A stretch of 64,000 nt of DNA from Rudanella lutea DSM 19387 (GTDB lineage: Bacteria; Bacteroidota; Bacteroidia; Cytophagales; Spirosomataceae), in the NCBI RefSeq assembly GCF_000383955.1, contig NZ_KB913013.1, positions 3,305,694-3,369,693 on the forward strand. The letters are read 5' to 3'. Each line of letters begins with the position of its first letter. Position 1 is the first letter of the stretch. Below the pieces are notes generated by a model, which was not told where the DNA came from, ran no database searches, and saw nothing but the letters and a program-made list of their open reading frames with translations. Shown one piece after another: positions 41,932-50,617 of this stretch. The translations under genes were made by a program, and so were the position numbers.

Positions 41932-43065
41932 TCAGCCAGCCAGCGAGGCTATAGCAGCGTATGCATCGCGCACCATTTGCTGTAAACGAAGGGCTACCTG
42001 TTGGGCGGCCTGTTTTCGCTCGCTGAGCTGATCTGCGGTAACTTCTGACAGAAAGGCTTTTACGCCCTGGTCGATGTCCTGCCGGGCATCAATCAGAAAC
42101 GTGGCCTCCTGCAAAAGTACATAACTATCGCTATCTGGGTCGCCATAGAACAAAATGGGGGAGCCCGATCCAATGGCACTGACGGCTTTGGAGGGTACGG
42201 CAATATGCGTCCACTCGGGTAGTAGACTCACCAACTGCACATCCAGAAAATGAAGCTGACTCCGGGGAATGTTGGGCACCCGGATGACGCCCTCGCGCCC
42301 GTCGGCCACGGCCCAAACCTGCTCGGCTTTAGTACCGTATAAAGCCAGTACCAGCCTGAAGCGGGTAGGGTCGAGGTGCCGGATTACACTCTGCAAAAAA
42401 GCGGCCGAGTGAGCCTGTCCCACGTTGCCCGCGTAGCCGAGGTAAATAAGCCCGTCGTTGGGCGTGCGCCAGGCCGGGGGCGCGGGGTCGCGCTCCTGAT
42501 GCATGAGAACTCCGCAGGGCAGCTGAATGGTTGGAATTGTCTGACCATACTTAGCTAATACATGAGCTGCCTGCCGTGGTCCCAATGCGATAAGCCGTTG
42601 TGGGGCGCGCCGGTAAGTTTGGCGGATCACCCAGCGGTACAAGGCATTGGTGGGGCTCACTTTGCCCTCTGCCGCGAAACCCTCCGGAAACAAATCCATT
42701 GACCAGAGCCAGTAGGGTGTTTTGCGCAACAGCAGCGACGCCCAGAAAGGTAACATGGGCGGGCTGGTCATTACGAGGAGTGGTCCACGGCCTACCCGGA
42801 GGGCTTTGCGGATTAGAGAGAAACCGTCGAGAAAACCCGCCAGCAACCGGAGAAGCCCATTTTTACCCTGATAGATGGTTTGTACGGCATGGGTTTCGCC
42901 CACCGGTTGCCGAATGGCTCCCCCGCCATCGTACGTCCGGTCGATATGCACCACCACTACCTCAATGCCGTGTTGGTCGATCAGGTAACGGGCTAGGTCC
43001 CAGGCCGATTCGCCGGTAATGCCGGGGTTGGGCGGGTAATGGCGGTTGATAATGGTAAGCGGCAT
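41932..43065 (-). CDS. Glycosyltransferase family 4 (WbuB-like)
   Basis: A 377-aa GT-B-fold glycosyltransferase. The start INRHYPPNPGITGESAWDLARYL and the segment LLVMTSPPMLPFWASLL are typical of WbuB-like family 4 enzymes. The C-terminal sugar-nucleotide half has YLGYAGNVGQAHS and AVPSKAVSAIGSGSPILF in place of the classic EX7E. Likely a retaining transferase acting on a lipid-linked surface glycan in the cytoplasm. It is the last gene of the nine-gene pse/glycan operon, 33 bp after the preceding transferase. Donor and acceptor unknown. Confidence 0.9.
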   Translation of the reverse strand: MPLTIINRHYPPNPGITGESAWDLARYLIDQHGIEVVVVHIDRTYDGGGAIRQPVGETHAVQTIYQGKNGLLRLLAGFLDGFSLIRKALRVGRGPLLVMTSPPMLPFWASLLLRKTPYWLWSMDLFPEGFAAEGKVSPTNALYRWVIRQTYRRAPQRLIALGPRQAAHVLAKYGQTIPTIQLPCGVLMHQERDPAPPAWRTPNDGLIYLGYAGNVGQAHSAAFLQSVIRHLDPTRFRLVLALYGTKAEQVWAVADGREGVIRVPNIPRSQLHFLDVQLVSLLPEWTHIAVPSKAVSAIGSGSPILFYGDPDSDSYVLLQEATFLIDARQDIDQGVKAFLSEVTADQLSERKQAAQQVALRLQQMVRDAYAAIASLAG

Positions 43066-43098
43066 ACGAAAACAAATGCTGTTGGAAGGGAGTCTGAT

Positions 43099-44364
43099 TC
43101 AGGAGTGAAGCAGTGTTTGGTACAAGCGAAGGTGCGCCTGAGCCACCACGTCCTCGGCTAACTGGCGCTGGGCAAACTGCCGGGCCTGTTGCCGCATTGT
43201 GGTTGGGTTCGGGTGGTTCAGGACAAAAGCCAGCCCGTCGGCCAGTTCGGCGGCTGAACCCACGGTGCTCAGGTAGCCGGTTTGGGTGTGCTCAATCAGT
43301 TCGGGGATACCTCCCGTTCGGAAACCCACCACCGGGGTACCGCAGGCCATCGACTCCACAACGGTATTGGGCAGGTTGTCTTCGAGTGAGGGTACCACCA
43401 GAGCGTCGGCCGCGTTGTAAGCGGCTACAATGTCGGCCTCATTGGTTAGGACACCCAACTGCCGGATCGGGTAGGGCAGGGCGTTGGCATCATGGGTGGC
43501 CCCTTTGCCAAAGACCAGAATTTCGGGCTGTAGCGTCGGCCAATGGGTATGCAGCCGGTGCAGGGCATCGGCAAAATACCGAAAGCCTTTGCGTGGGTCG
43601 GTCGTGTTGAAACTGCCAAACAGCAATCGGGGCCGCCCGGTGTCGGGCAGGCCCAATTGGCGGCCAGCTTCCGCTTTTTCGATTGGCCGAAAGACGCCCT
43701 GATCGAGGGTGTTCGGAATGGTGGTGATTGGAAAACGGCCCAAAAGCTTGCTGCTGAGGGCTTCCTGCGCCAGCCACCGGCTCGGCGTAACAATATGCAG
43801 CCGGTTTGCCTCGCGTAGAATGTCCAATTTCTGCTCAAATACGCGGTTCGAGAGGTCGTGGGGGATGGGTTGGCGCAGGTAGGGGCACTGCCCGCACGCA
43901 TGGCGGAAGTGGGTGCAGCCACGCGCATAATGACACCCGCCCGTAAACGCCCACATGTCGTGCAGGGTCCAGACAACCGGTTTGCCGGATCGAACCAGTT
44001 TCCGCAGGCCCGTCAGCGACAAAAAGCCAAAGTTAGTCCAGTGCAGATGCAGTACATCGGCCTCCTTCACTGCTGGGTGCCCACTCAGGTTGGCCCCAAT
44101 GGTAGCGGGCGAAAAGTGAAACCGTACCGACTTGTTTTTCTCGTACGGCACAAACGACAGCCGGTCGAGGGCAAACCGGGCGGTGGCCCATTGCTTTTGC
44201 AGGGCACTCTCGGCCAGACCAACCACGCCGGGCTCGGGCGTACTCTCCCGCTCGACGAGCAAGGTGCTTTGGCCCCCCGCTTTTCGTAAAGCCCGGTGAA
44301 GGCGGGTAGCGGCCACGCCAGCCCCGCCATTGAGGTGATACGTACTGAGGAGAGTGACCTTCAA
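43099..44364 (-). CDS. Glycosyltransferase family 4
   Basis: A 421-aa GT-B enzyme. The N-terminus YHLNGGAGVAATRLHRALR is the acceptor-domain start seen in WcaC/GumH-like transferases. A Cys/His-rich segment (about 145-165; GGCHYARGCTHFRHACGQC) is also typical of that group. The donor domain has FGSFNTTDPRKG and the EX7E region PSLEDNLPNTVVESMACG. The start codon is TTG at 44364, giving MKVTLLSTYH; no better ATG is near. It lies between the FkbM and WbuB-like genes, in the same operon. Confidence 0.92.
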   Translation of the reverse strand: MKVTLLSTYHLNGGAGVAATRLHRALRKAGGQSTLLVERESTPEPGVVGLAESALQKQWATARFALDRLSFVPYEKNKSVRFHFSPATIGANLSGHPAVKEADVLHLHWTNFGFLSLTGLRKLVRSGKPVVWTLHDMWAFTGGCHYARGCTHFRHACGQCPYLRQPIPHDLSNRVFEQKLDILREANRLHIVTPSRWLAQEALSSKLLGRFPITTIPNTLDQGVFRPIEKAEAGRQLGLPDTGRPRLLFGSFNTTDPRKGFRYFADALHRLHTHWPTLQPEILVFGKGATHDANALPYPIRQLGVLTNEADIVAAYNAADALVVPSLEDNLPNTVVESMACGTPVVGFRTGGIPELIEHTQTGYLSTVGSAAELADGLAFVLNHPNPTTMRQQARQFAQRQLAEDVVAQAHLRLYQTLLHS

Positions 44365-44437
44365 AAAAGCAAACGGTTATGTATTTATGATTAATTCGGC
44401 AGTCAGTCGGACCTGAGGCCAGGATTGTTTCTGGGCG

Positions 44438-45244
44438 CTATTCACGGTAGGCAAATACGTTGAGTTGCAAATCCATGACGTCGTTGCCGTTGTAACGCCG
44501 GTTCAGAAATGGCCGAACCCGGTGCTGATTGGTGTCGACGTAGTACCGGAAGCCAGCCGTTTCGAGCATCTGTAAAATGCCGCCGAGTGCCTGCGGGTGG
44601 CCCACGTACGAGTGGTACTCGATAAACATATTCCGAACGTTGTTGAGCACATCGCGGCAGTCGGCCAGCACATCGGCTTCGGCTCCTTCAATGTCCATTT
44701 TGAGCATATCGATCCGGGGTTCGCGGAGTAAATACTCCCGAAGTCGCACCGAGGGCACCCGTTGGCGTTGACCAGTACTGTAAATAGACCCGGCATCGGC
44801 TTCGGCCGAGCTGAAATCCACACCAGCATCGTTTATCCACACGGCTTTGTTGATAAGTTCGACATTCTGAATTCCGTTGACGGTCAGATTGTCGGCCAAT
44901 ACCTGCCCGATAGTAGGGTCGGCCTCAAACGCAACCATGCGGGCGGCCGGGTAGTGCTGCCGAAAATAAGCCAGACTCATACCAATGTTGGCTCCGCAGT
45001 CGTAAATCACTGGGGTAGACTCTGTGGTGCTGAACCGATAAAATTCGTCGGTGAAAATCTCCTTGTACTGCCAGGCAAACGACAGCCCGTCGATCACCCG
45101 AAACCGAAACGGCCCCACCTGCGCCCGAAACGGCTTATTACGTGGCCGGTCGGCGTAGCGGAGCATAAGCCACAGAAATTGCCGCCCGCTGGCTGTTTGT
45201 AGTGACCGGAAAAGGTCTTTAAATAAAAATCGAAGCAGTCGCAT
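44438..45244 (-). CDS. FkbM-family SAM-dependent methyltransferase
   Basis: A 268-aa class I methyltransferase. SAM-binding motif I is YDCGANIGMS at 81-90, followed by ARMVAFEADPTIGQVLADNL (acidic residue binding the ribose) and the FkbM-type LKMDIEGAEADVL. FkbM enzymes O-methylate sugars or polyketides, and in this operon a sugar of the surface glycan is the natural target (inference). It sits 31 bp after the flippase gene. Confidence 0.92.
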   Translation of the reverse strand: MRLLRFLFKDLFRSLQTASGRQFLWLMLRYADRPRNKPFRAQVGPFRFRVIDGLSFAWQYKEIFTDEFYRFSTTESTPVIYDCGANIGMSLAYFRQHYPAARMVAFEADPTIGQVLADNLTVNGIQNVELINKAVWINDAGVDFSSAEADAGSIYSTGQRQRVPSVRLREYLLREPRIDMLKMDIEGAEADVLADCRDVLNNVRNMFIEYHSYVGHPQALGGILQMLETAGFRYYVDTNQHRVRPFLNRRYNGNDVMDLQLNVFAYRE

Positions 45245-45275
45245 GATGCAAGATTAGGGTGCCCGCTTAGTGGAG

Positions 45276-46763
45276 TTACCGGTTCATTCGTTTTCGCAGC
45301 CCGGCAACGGTCTGATTGAGGTCGGGTGAGAGTTTCAGAACGAGTATCAGGCCACCAAACACAAGCGTAATCAGGGCCGACCGCAGTGCTACGTCGGTCA
45401 GTACCCGGACGGTACCTGTGCCGTAAGGGTACTGTACCGCCAGCCACCAGACCAGCGCGCCCACCCCTAAAACGGCCCCGTTGCGCCAGCTGAATGGCTG
45501 CATACCAAATTTCACCCAGACGAACACCGTTCGTACAAAATTAAACAAGGCTGTTACAAAAGCGGCACCCATGGCGGCTCCGTTGATACCGTACTTCGGA
45601 ATAAGCCACGCATTGACCCCAATGGTGATAAAAATAAGCCCGATGAAAAAGGCCGAGTCGTAGGCATAATAGCGGGAGGTGGCCAGAATGGTGCCGTTGA
45701 GGCCCGTAGCCATATCAATGAGTTTGCCCAGACCGATCCAGAGCACTACGTAATAGCCAGCTTCATAGCCTGCCGGGAGCCACTGAAACACGTTGGGCAG
45801 GTTGGCCGCGATCCCGACAAACACCAGACATCCCGCAATGAGCTGGTTAAGGCAACTGCGCTCATACACGTCGGCAATATGGGCAGGGTCGTTGCGTTTC
45901 CAGGCATCGGCAATGATGGTGCCCGCCACTTTGTAAAGAGCCAGTGCAGGCAGGCCAATCACGGTACCGAAGTACGACGCAATGGTGTAGATACCCGTAT
46001 CGTCGAGCCCGGAGGCATCGTTGATCATGACCTTGTCGATGGTCAGAATAATGTTGGACGACAAAGCGGTCAGCAACGATAGCCCTGCGTACCGCATAAT
46101 AGACCGGCGTAGGTCGGGACGTACCGTGAGCGAATTGAACCGGAGATAGAGGCCGTGTTTTCGGGCCACCCGGATGCCCATAAGCACCGCTGGTGCCAGA
46201 AAAGCCCCCATCCAGCACACCATAAATTGCCCGAAGGTGAGCCAATCCAAACCATAAGCTACAATCGAAGCCAGCACCAGCAACCGGCTGATGAAGTGCT
46301 GGTACAGCGTGCCCGGAACGGTGTCGTACAGCAGCTTGGCGTAGTTGTCGAATACATTGAAGGCGACCGTAAACAGGGTGAGCGGGATGAGCCAGTAATA
46401 ATAGTCGACAAACAGGGCTGATTTTTCGATGTTTCGTTCAACCACCCACGGGCGCAGGGCCGTGAGCAGGGCCGAGCAGAGCAGTACGCCCACAAACGTA
46501 GTTAGCACGCTTAGCAAGAGGTAGCCGTTGTGGTGCCGCTCCGGGTCACGGAAGTACGGGAAATACCGGCCACCGGCCCCGTTGAGACCAAGATTGGCAA
46601 ACTGCGCCAGCACAACCGAATAGGATAGCAACAGCCCAATCAGGCCTACCTGATCGGTACTCAGCAGCTTGGGAAACAGTAGCCCCTGTGTAATAAAACC
46701 AACGCCAATTCCAGCGTACGAAAACACCGAACTGGCAATGGTCTGGCGTTTGATGATGCCCAT
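45276..46763 (-). CDS. Polysaccharide flippase (Wzx/MVF-like)
   Basis: A 495-aa integral membrane protein with about 14 hydrophobic helices, of the MATE/Wzx-like oligosaccharide flippase type that moves lipid-linked repeat units across the inner membrane. The ATG at 46763 gives the usual MGIIKRQTIASSVFSYAGIG start. An in-frame extension to 46826 would be encoded by inverted repeat D and overlap the pseI end, so it is rejected. The C-terminus (SPDLNQTVAGLRKRMNR) is cytoplasmic. It fits the export step of a Wzy-type glycan pathway, although no wzy is seen in the window. Confidence 0.9.
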   Translation of the reverse strand: MGIIKRQTIASSVFSYAGIGVGFITQGLLFPKLLSTDQVGLIGLLLSYSVVLAQFANLGLNGAGGRYFPYFRDPERHHNGYLLLSVLTTFVGVLLCSALLTALRPWVVERNIEKSALFVDYYYWLIPLTLFTVAFNVFDNYAKLLYDTVPGTLYQHFISRLLVLASIVAYGLDWLTFGQFMVCWMGAFLAPAVLMGIRVARKHGLYLRFNSLTVRPDLRRSIMRYAGLSLLTALSSNIILTIDKVMINDASGLDDTGIYTIASYFGTVIGLPALALYKVAGTIIADAWKRNDPAHIADVYERSCLNQLIAGCLVFVGIAANLPNVFQWLPAGYEAGYYVVLWIGLGKLIDMATGLNGTILATSRYYAYDSAFFIGLIFITIGVNAWLIPKYGINGAAMGAAFVTALFNFVRTVFVWVKFGMQPFSWRNGAVLGVGALVWWLAVQYPYGTGTVRVLTDVALRSALITLVFGGLILVLKLSPDLNQTVAGLRKRMNR

Positions 46764-46766
46764 CTT

Positions 46767-46852
46767 AGTGAAAGAGCGAACGAGTGAATGAGTGAAAAGG
46801 GAGTTGATCGGTGACCACTCATTCACTCATTCACTCTGTCGCTTTTCAAAAG
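46767..46852. repeat. Inverted repeat D (GAGTGAATGAGTGAA arms)
   Basis: The left arm (46767-46800) and the right arm (46815-46852, CACTCATT octamers) pair over about 26 bp. The right arm lies inside the pseI 3' end and encodes its C-terminus (KSDRVNE). It shares the 13-mer GTGAAAGAGCGAA with inverted repeat A, 46 kb away. Confidence 0.8.
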
Positions 46853-47896
46853 CTCCCAGCTCAGCGCCGTGCCGGCCTGAATATCCCTACTGGCGGTTTG
46901 CCCCAGCACTTGCTCGTAGTAGCGGGTGTGCAGGCCGTTGGCGGGCCGAATGCTCCGCACATTGGCGGGCGTAAATGGCTCACCAGCTTTCATATCCTGC
47001 ACGACGTACAGCGAACGTTTGAACTGAAGGCTGTTTTGCTCTTTCGGGCTGAGGGTATAATTGACCCGCCCCATGGCCAGAAACGCCCGCTCGGTTTCAA
47101 CAACCAGGCTCTTCAGTTCGTCGGGTTCGAGCGAAAACGCTGAATCAACACCGCCGTCGGCCCGGCGCAGGGTTACGTGCTTTTCGAGAACAACCGCCCC
47201 CAACGCTACGGCGGCAATAGCTGCCCCGATGCCCATAGTATGGTCGGAAAGGCCCACGGGTACATCGAACAAGTCGCGCAGGTGCGGGATCGTGAGCAGA
47301 TTGGTGCTTTCGGGCGAGGCCGGATACGTACTCGTACACTTAAGCAATACCAGATCGCGGCACCCGTTTTGGCGCAGCACCCGCACGGATTCTTCCAGGT
47401 CGGCCACGGAGGCTACGCCCGTACTCATAATCACGGGTTTGCCGGTTTGGGCGACCTTTTTGAGGAGGATATGGTCGGTGTTTTCGAACGATGCAATTTT
47501 GTACAAGGGTACATCCAGCGACTCCAGAAAATCGACAGCGGTGGTATCAAACGGCGAGCTGAACGCAATCATACCTCGCTTACGGGCGTGCTCGAAAATG
47601 GGTTTATGCCATTCCCAGGGCGTGTAAGCCTCTTTGTAGAGCTTGTACAGGTTTTTATCGGCCCAGAGCGAGTTGTTATCGCGGATATAAAACTCCTCCG
47701 ACGACCCGTTGAAGGTAATCGTATCGGGCGTGTAGGTCTGTAATTTAAGAGCCTGCGCACCCGTATCGGCCACGGCATCGACAATTTCGAGGGCCCGCTC
47801 CAGCGACTGATTGTGATTTCCCGACATCTCGGCAATCACAAACGGTCGGTGGTCCGGGCTAATGGTATATTGGGCAACCTGAATGGGTTGAAACAT
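46823..47896 (-). CDS. pseI: Pseudaminic acid synthase
   Basis: A 357-aa enzyme that condenses 2,4-diacetamido-2,4,6-trideoxy-L-altrose with phosphoenolpyruvate to make pseudaminic acid. The PseI/NeuB TIM-barrel start FVIAEMSGNHNQSLERALE and the LKLQTYTPDTITF segment are closer to PseI than to NeuB, and the C-terminal SAF domain (about 290-350) is present. I prefer the ATG at 47896; a TTG three codons upstream is also in frame. The last residues come from inverted repeat D. pseF, pseG and pseH lie upstream on the same strand. Confidence 0.93.
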   Translation of the reverse strand: MFQPIQVAQYTISPDHRPFVIAEMSGNHNQSLERALEIVDAVADTGAQALKLQTYTPDTITFNGSSEEFYIRDNNSLWADKNLYKLYKEAYTPWEWHKPIFEHARKRGMIAFSSPFDTTAVDFLESLDVPLYKIASFENTDHILLKKVAQTGKPVIMSTGVASVADLEESVRVLRQNGCRDLVLLKCTSTYPASPESTNLLTIPHLRDLFDVPVGLSDHTMGIGAAIAAVALGAVVLEKHVTLRRADGGVDSAFSLEPDELKSLVVETERAFLAMGRVNYTLSPKEQNSLQFKRSLYVVQDMKAGEPFTPANVRSIRPANGLHTRYYEQVLGQTASRDIQAGTALSWELLKSDRVNE

Positions 47897-47910
47897 AATA
47901 GGCAATCTCG

Positions 47911-49023
47911 TTATTTGGCTTTCAACGCGTCAACTTCTCTGCGAAGTTGCTTAATTAACGCGCTTTGCTCCAAAATAAGTTGCTGTTGCTCTTTGATTGC
48001 TTCGGTAAGGAGTGGGATAACTCCGTTGTAATTCAGGAATTTAGTGCCCTCGGCATTTTGTGATACGGCTTCGGGCAACACGCTTTCGACCTCCTGCGCC
48101 AAAAAGCCTGTTTCTCGGGCTGCCCCGCCTGTTTTCCAGTCGTAATAGTACCCGTTGAGAACTTCTACTTTCTGAAGCGCATTGGTCATCCGTACAATAT
48201 TCGTCTTGGTGCGTTCATCCGACATCATCCGAAGAGTTCCGTACAGAGCCAGTTTGGCCCCACTTACCGGAGATCCGCCAATGCCCAACCCGGTGCCGTC
48301 ATCGGTAAGCTGACTGTTCAGCAGGGTTCCGGCTGCGTTGAATTTCGGAATCGTGTTTGCTCCTACAGACGACCCACTGAAGGTTGCCAGGCTGGTGTTG
48401 GTGGGTAGCAGATAGCGAGTGAGGTTCCCGTTATTGTCAGACATGACCGCGAATGAGCTTGCCCCAGATGGTAAGCCGCTTAAACGAACGGTGCCGGTGG
48501 TATGAAGCTGGGCTTGTGGCGATATGGTTCCAAGACCAAGGTTGCCGTTGGCCAGCATTTGCATGTGTATGGTGGTGAAATTTGCCCACGAGAATAAAGG
48601 CCTTCCGGTTATCGCCCCATCACCACCCGATAAGGAGTTGTTGAAATACTTCCGTGCATCAAAACGCATGATGGCGGATTCGCCATAATCGTTGCTGTAG
48701 TTAGTAACGCCTATGAGCATCAGTGATGAGCCACTACCCGTCTCATTGTACGAGAAAATAGCTGGTACCATACTTCCGTAGCGGGTAGTTGCGTTCCGGA
48801 AGCTCATGAAATCATTTGGGCTATCGGTAGTCTGGATACGAAGGAGCTCGTTAAAAGTACTTGAAAAAATATTACCTTTTTTAATGACTACTGAGCCCGA
48901 AATCGTTGCGGGGGGCTCTATGACCGTTGTCTCTCCTGAATCGAACCAACGGTCGGTAGAAGGGTCCTGGGCTAAAGCATTTTCGAGGGTAAGGGCAAAG
49001 CATAATAGTAGTACGTATTTCAT
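47911..49023 (-). CDS. Secreted protein with S74 (tail-fibre type) self-cleaving chaperone domain
   Basis: A 370-aa exported protein. The signal peptide ends NALAQ. The middle (about 40-260) is beta-rich with repeats of the phage-fibre kind (TNTSLATFSGSSVGANTIPKF). The C-terminal peptidase_S74 intramolecular chaperone starts at MMSDERTKTNIVRM, where SDERxKxxI includes the catalytic Ser, and ends in a Leu/Gln-rich coiled coil (EQQQLILEQSALIKQLRREV). S74 domains trimerise fibres and then cut themselves off. It sits inside the pse operon, between pseH and pseI, so a surface or glycan-binding fibre is plausible. Confidence 0.85.
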   Translation of the reverse strand: MKYVLLLCFALTLENALAQDPSTDRWFDSGETTVIEPPATISGSVVIKKGNIFSSTFNELLRIQTTDSPNDFMSFRNATTRYGSMVPAIFSYNETGSGSSLMLIGVTNYSNDYGESAIMRFDARKYFNNSLSGGDGAITGRPLFSWANFTTIHMQMLANGNLGLGTISPQAQLHTTGTVRLSGLPSGASSFAVMSDNNGNLTRYLLPTNTSLATFSGSSVGANTIPKFNAAGTLLNSQLTDDGTGLGIGGSPVSGAKLALYGTLRMMSDERTKTNIVRMTNALQKVEVLNGYYYDWKTGGAARETGFLAQEVESVLPEAVSQNAEGTKFLNYNGVIPLLTEAIKEQQQLILEQSALIKQLRREVDALKAK

Positions 49024-49099
49024 GTTTTATGAAATTGGTGGTGTAAATGATGATTGCCCAATAATACCTTTTTTTGATAAAAATTTGTACGATGAGTTA

Positions 49100-49639
49100 C
49101 TATCTGTAAATTTTAGCCCTCATAATTTCGCGATAGGTTTCCCACTCTTCCCGTAGCATAGCCAAACCAACTACGTCTTGCCACTTGCCATTTTTTCGAG
49201 CATGTTGACGATAGTAAGCCTCTCTTCTGAATCCAAATTTTTCATGCATCGAGATCACCTTATCATTAAAGGTAAATACCTCGCAACGGAGCTTATTTAA
49301 TTTGAGGTGCTCAAAAACGTAACTCAGTACATTGAATTCCACCTTAGAACCAATGCCTGCCCCTCGAATTGACGTATCCCCCAAATAAAAGGCCCAGTAG
49401 CAACTGCTGAGGGTCTGACTAATACCAGTAAGTGAAGCAAGTCCGATTTTTTGCCCGTTATACTGGATTATCCAATACTGGCTCGAAGGATCTTTGCTGA
49501 TTTTTGCGAACCATGCTTCCTGTTGTTCAGCTGTAATCAAATCATCGGTATACATGTACTGCGCAACTTCTTCTGAATTGCGCCAGGTTCGAACCAATTC
49601 GATATCCTCGTGCTGAAGAGGGGTCAATTGGATGTCCAT
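49100..49639 (-). CDS. pseH: PseH-like GNAT N-acetyltransferase
   Basis: A 179-aa GNAT-fold enzyme that acetylates the 4-amino group of UDP-4-amino-4,6-dideoxy-N-acetyl-L-altrosamine in pseudaminic acid synthesis. Family-like segments are HEDIELVRTWRNSEEV, EAWFAKISKDPSSQYWIIQ, the acetyl-CoA loop region RGAGIGSKVEFNVLSYVFE, and KLRCEVFTFNDKVISMHEKF. It is placed directly after pseG (12 bp), which supports the assignment. A similar GNAT could act on another sugar. Confidence 0.88.
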   Translation of the reverse strand: MDIQLTPLQHEDIELVRTWRNSEEVAQYMYTDDLITAEQQEAWFAKISKDPSSQYWIIQYNGQKIGLASLTGISQTLSSCYWAFYLGDTSIRGAGIGSKVEFNVLSYVFEHLKLNKLRCEVFTFNDKVISMHEKFGFRREAYYRQHARKNGKWQDVVGLAMLREEWETYREIMRAKIYR

Positions 49640-49651
49640 CTCAATGTCAGT

Positions 49652-50617
49652 TTATAATGTTTGAAAAAACTCTCTGAGTCGTTGGCCGGATAGTCCGTCG
49701 AGGTAATGCCGTTGTCGTTCGACACTTTCGTCAAAACCGTTGCGGTTTAAAAGAGGAAATAGCCTTGATGGTTTTAAGGGTAATTCCAGAACCCCCAAAG
49801 CTAACCCCTCCTGAACAAAGAAATGTGCTAATCGCTTTTGGTTGTCTGCGGTTAAAATACCGATAAAAGGACGGCCAACAGAAGCTACTTCGTATGCAAT
49901 AGTGCTGCAGGAGACGATGGCTAATCGACAATGGTCTATTTCATGAGCCATTTGAGCAACAGACAGACTCTGCAATACGGTGAGCCGGTCTTGCGGAAAG
50001 TTTGAAAATGTTGCAACATGTGGGTTGGCGCTTCCTAATACAACTCGCAAAGAACACTTGGGGTAATGCTTAATAAGCCACTCCGTAAGGGTGTGGGATA
50101 TGTTCTGGATGTCAGCCCCGCCCAGATTTATCAGTATATCGTTTGCGGATGTATGAAGCCGGGCAGCTTTGAATAATGGATTCACCAATGCATATCGAGG
50201 GCCAAGTAGAAACTGGGTGTACGGCTCTGCTTCGTATTCTGTAGCAGGGATGCCCGCTGTGTGATTCAAAATTACGTCCGCGACCTGGTGCCCACGCATT
50301 AGGTCGTCAATAAAGACAAGTTTGTGGACCTTACCGCGCAATACTTTTTGAAAAGCCTCATCAAAATGATACCCATCCAGCACCAAAATATCTTCGGCCT
50401 GAGTATGCGGTATTAGCTCGTCGATATGCTGAGTATCTAAGGATAGCACGGGAAACCCATGCCCCAATAGTAACGCATTGACTGCCGGTGTGGGCTGGCA
50501 GATGGCAAACCGACAATTAAACGCATCCCCAAGTATAATAGCCAACGCCAAACTGCGCATGAGATGCCCCATCCCAATCTGGGTGTTTCCGTCGGCACGA
50601 AATAGAATTGAGCGCAT
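49652..50617 (-). CDS. pseG: UDP-2,4-diacetamido-trideoxy-altropyranose hydrolase
   Basis: A 321-aa GT-B-like hydrolase that removes UDP from the pseudaminic acid precursor before condensation by PseI. The N-terminal signature FRADGNTQIGMGHLMRSLALA-type motif carries the general-base region, and later segments VFIDDLMRGHQVADVILNH, ILINLGGADIQN and EIDHCRLAIVSCSTIAYEVA are PseG-like. Its ATG overlaps the pseF stop codon by one base (TAATG), a translational-coupling arrangement. Confidence 0.93.
   Translation of the reverse strand: MRSILFRADGNTQIGMGHLMRSLALAIILGDAFNCRFAICQPTPAVNALLLGHGFPVLSLDTQHIDELIPHTQAEDILVLDGYHFDEAFQKVLRGKVHKLVFIDDLMRGHQVADVILNHTAGIPATEYEAEPYTQFLLGPRYALVNPLFKAARLHTSANDILINLGGADIQNISHTLTEWLIKHYPKCSLRVVLGSANPHVATFSNFPQDRLTVLQSLSVAQMAHEIDHCRLAIVSCSTIAYEVASVGRPFIGILTADNQKRLAHFFVQEGLALGVLELPLKPSRLFPLLNRNGFDESVERQRHYLDGLSGQRLREFFQTL

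Noticed and set aside
46764-46826. N-terminal extension of the flippase frame
   Set aside because: Encoded by inverted repeat D and overlapping the pseI 3' end; the family-typical start is MGIIKRQ at 46763.
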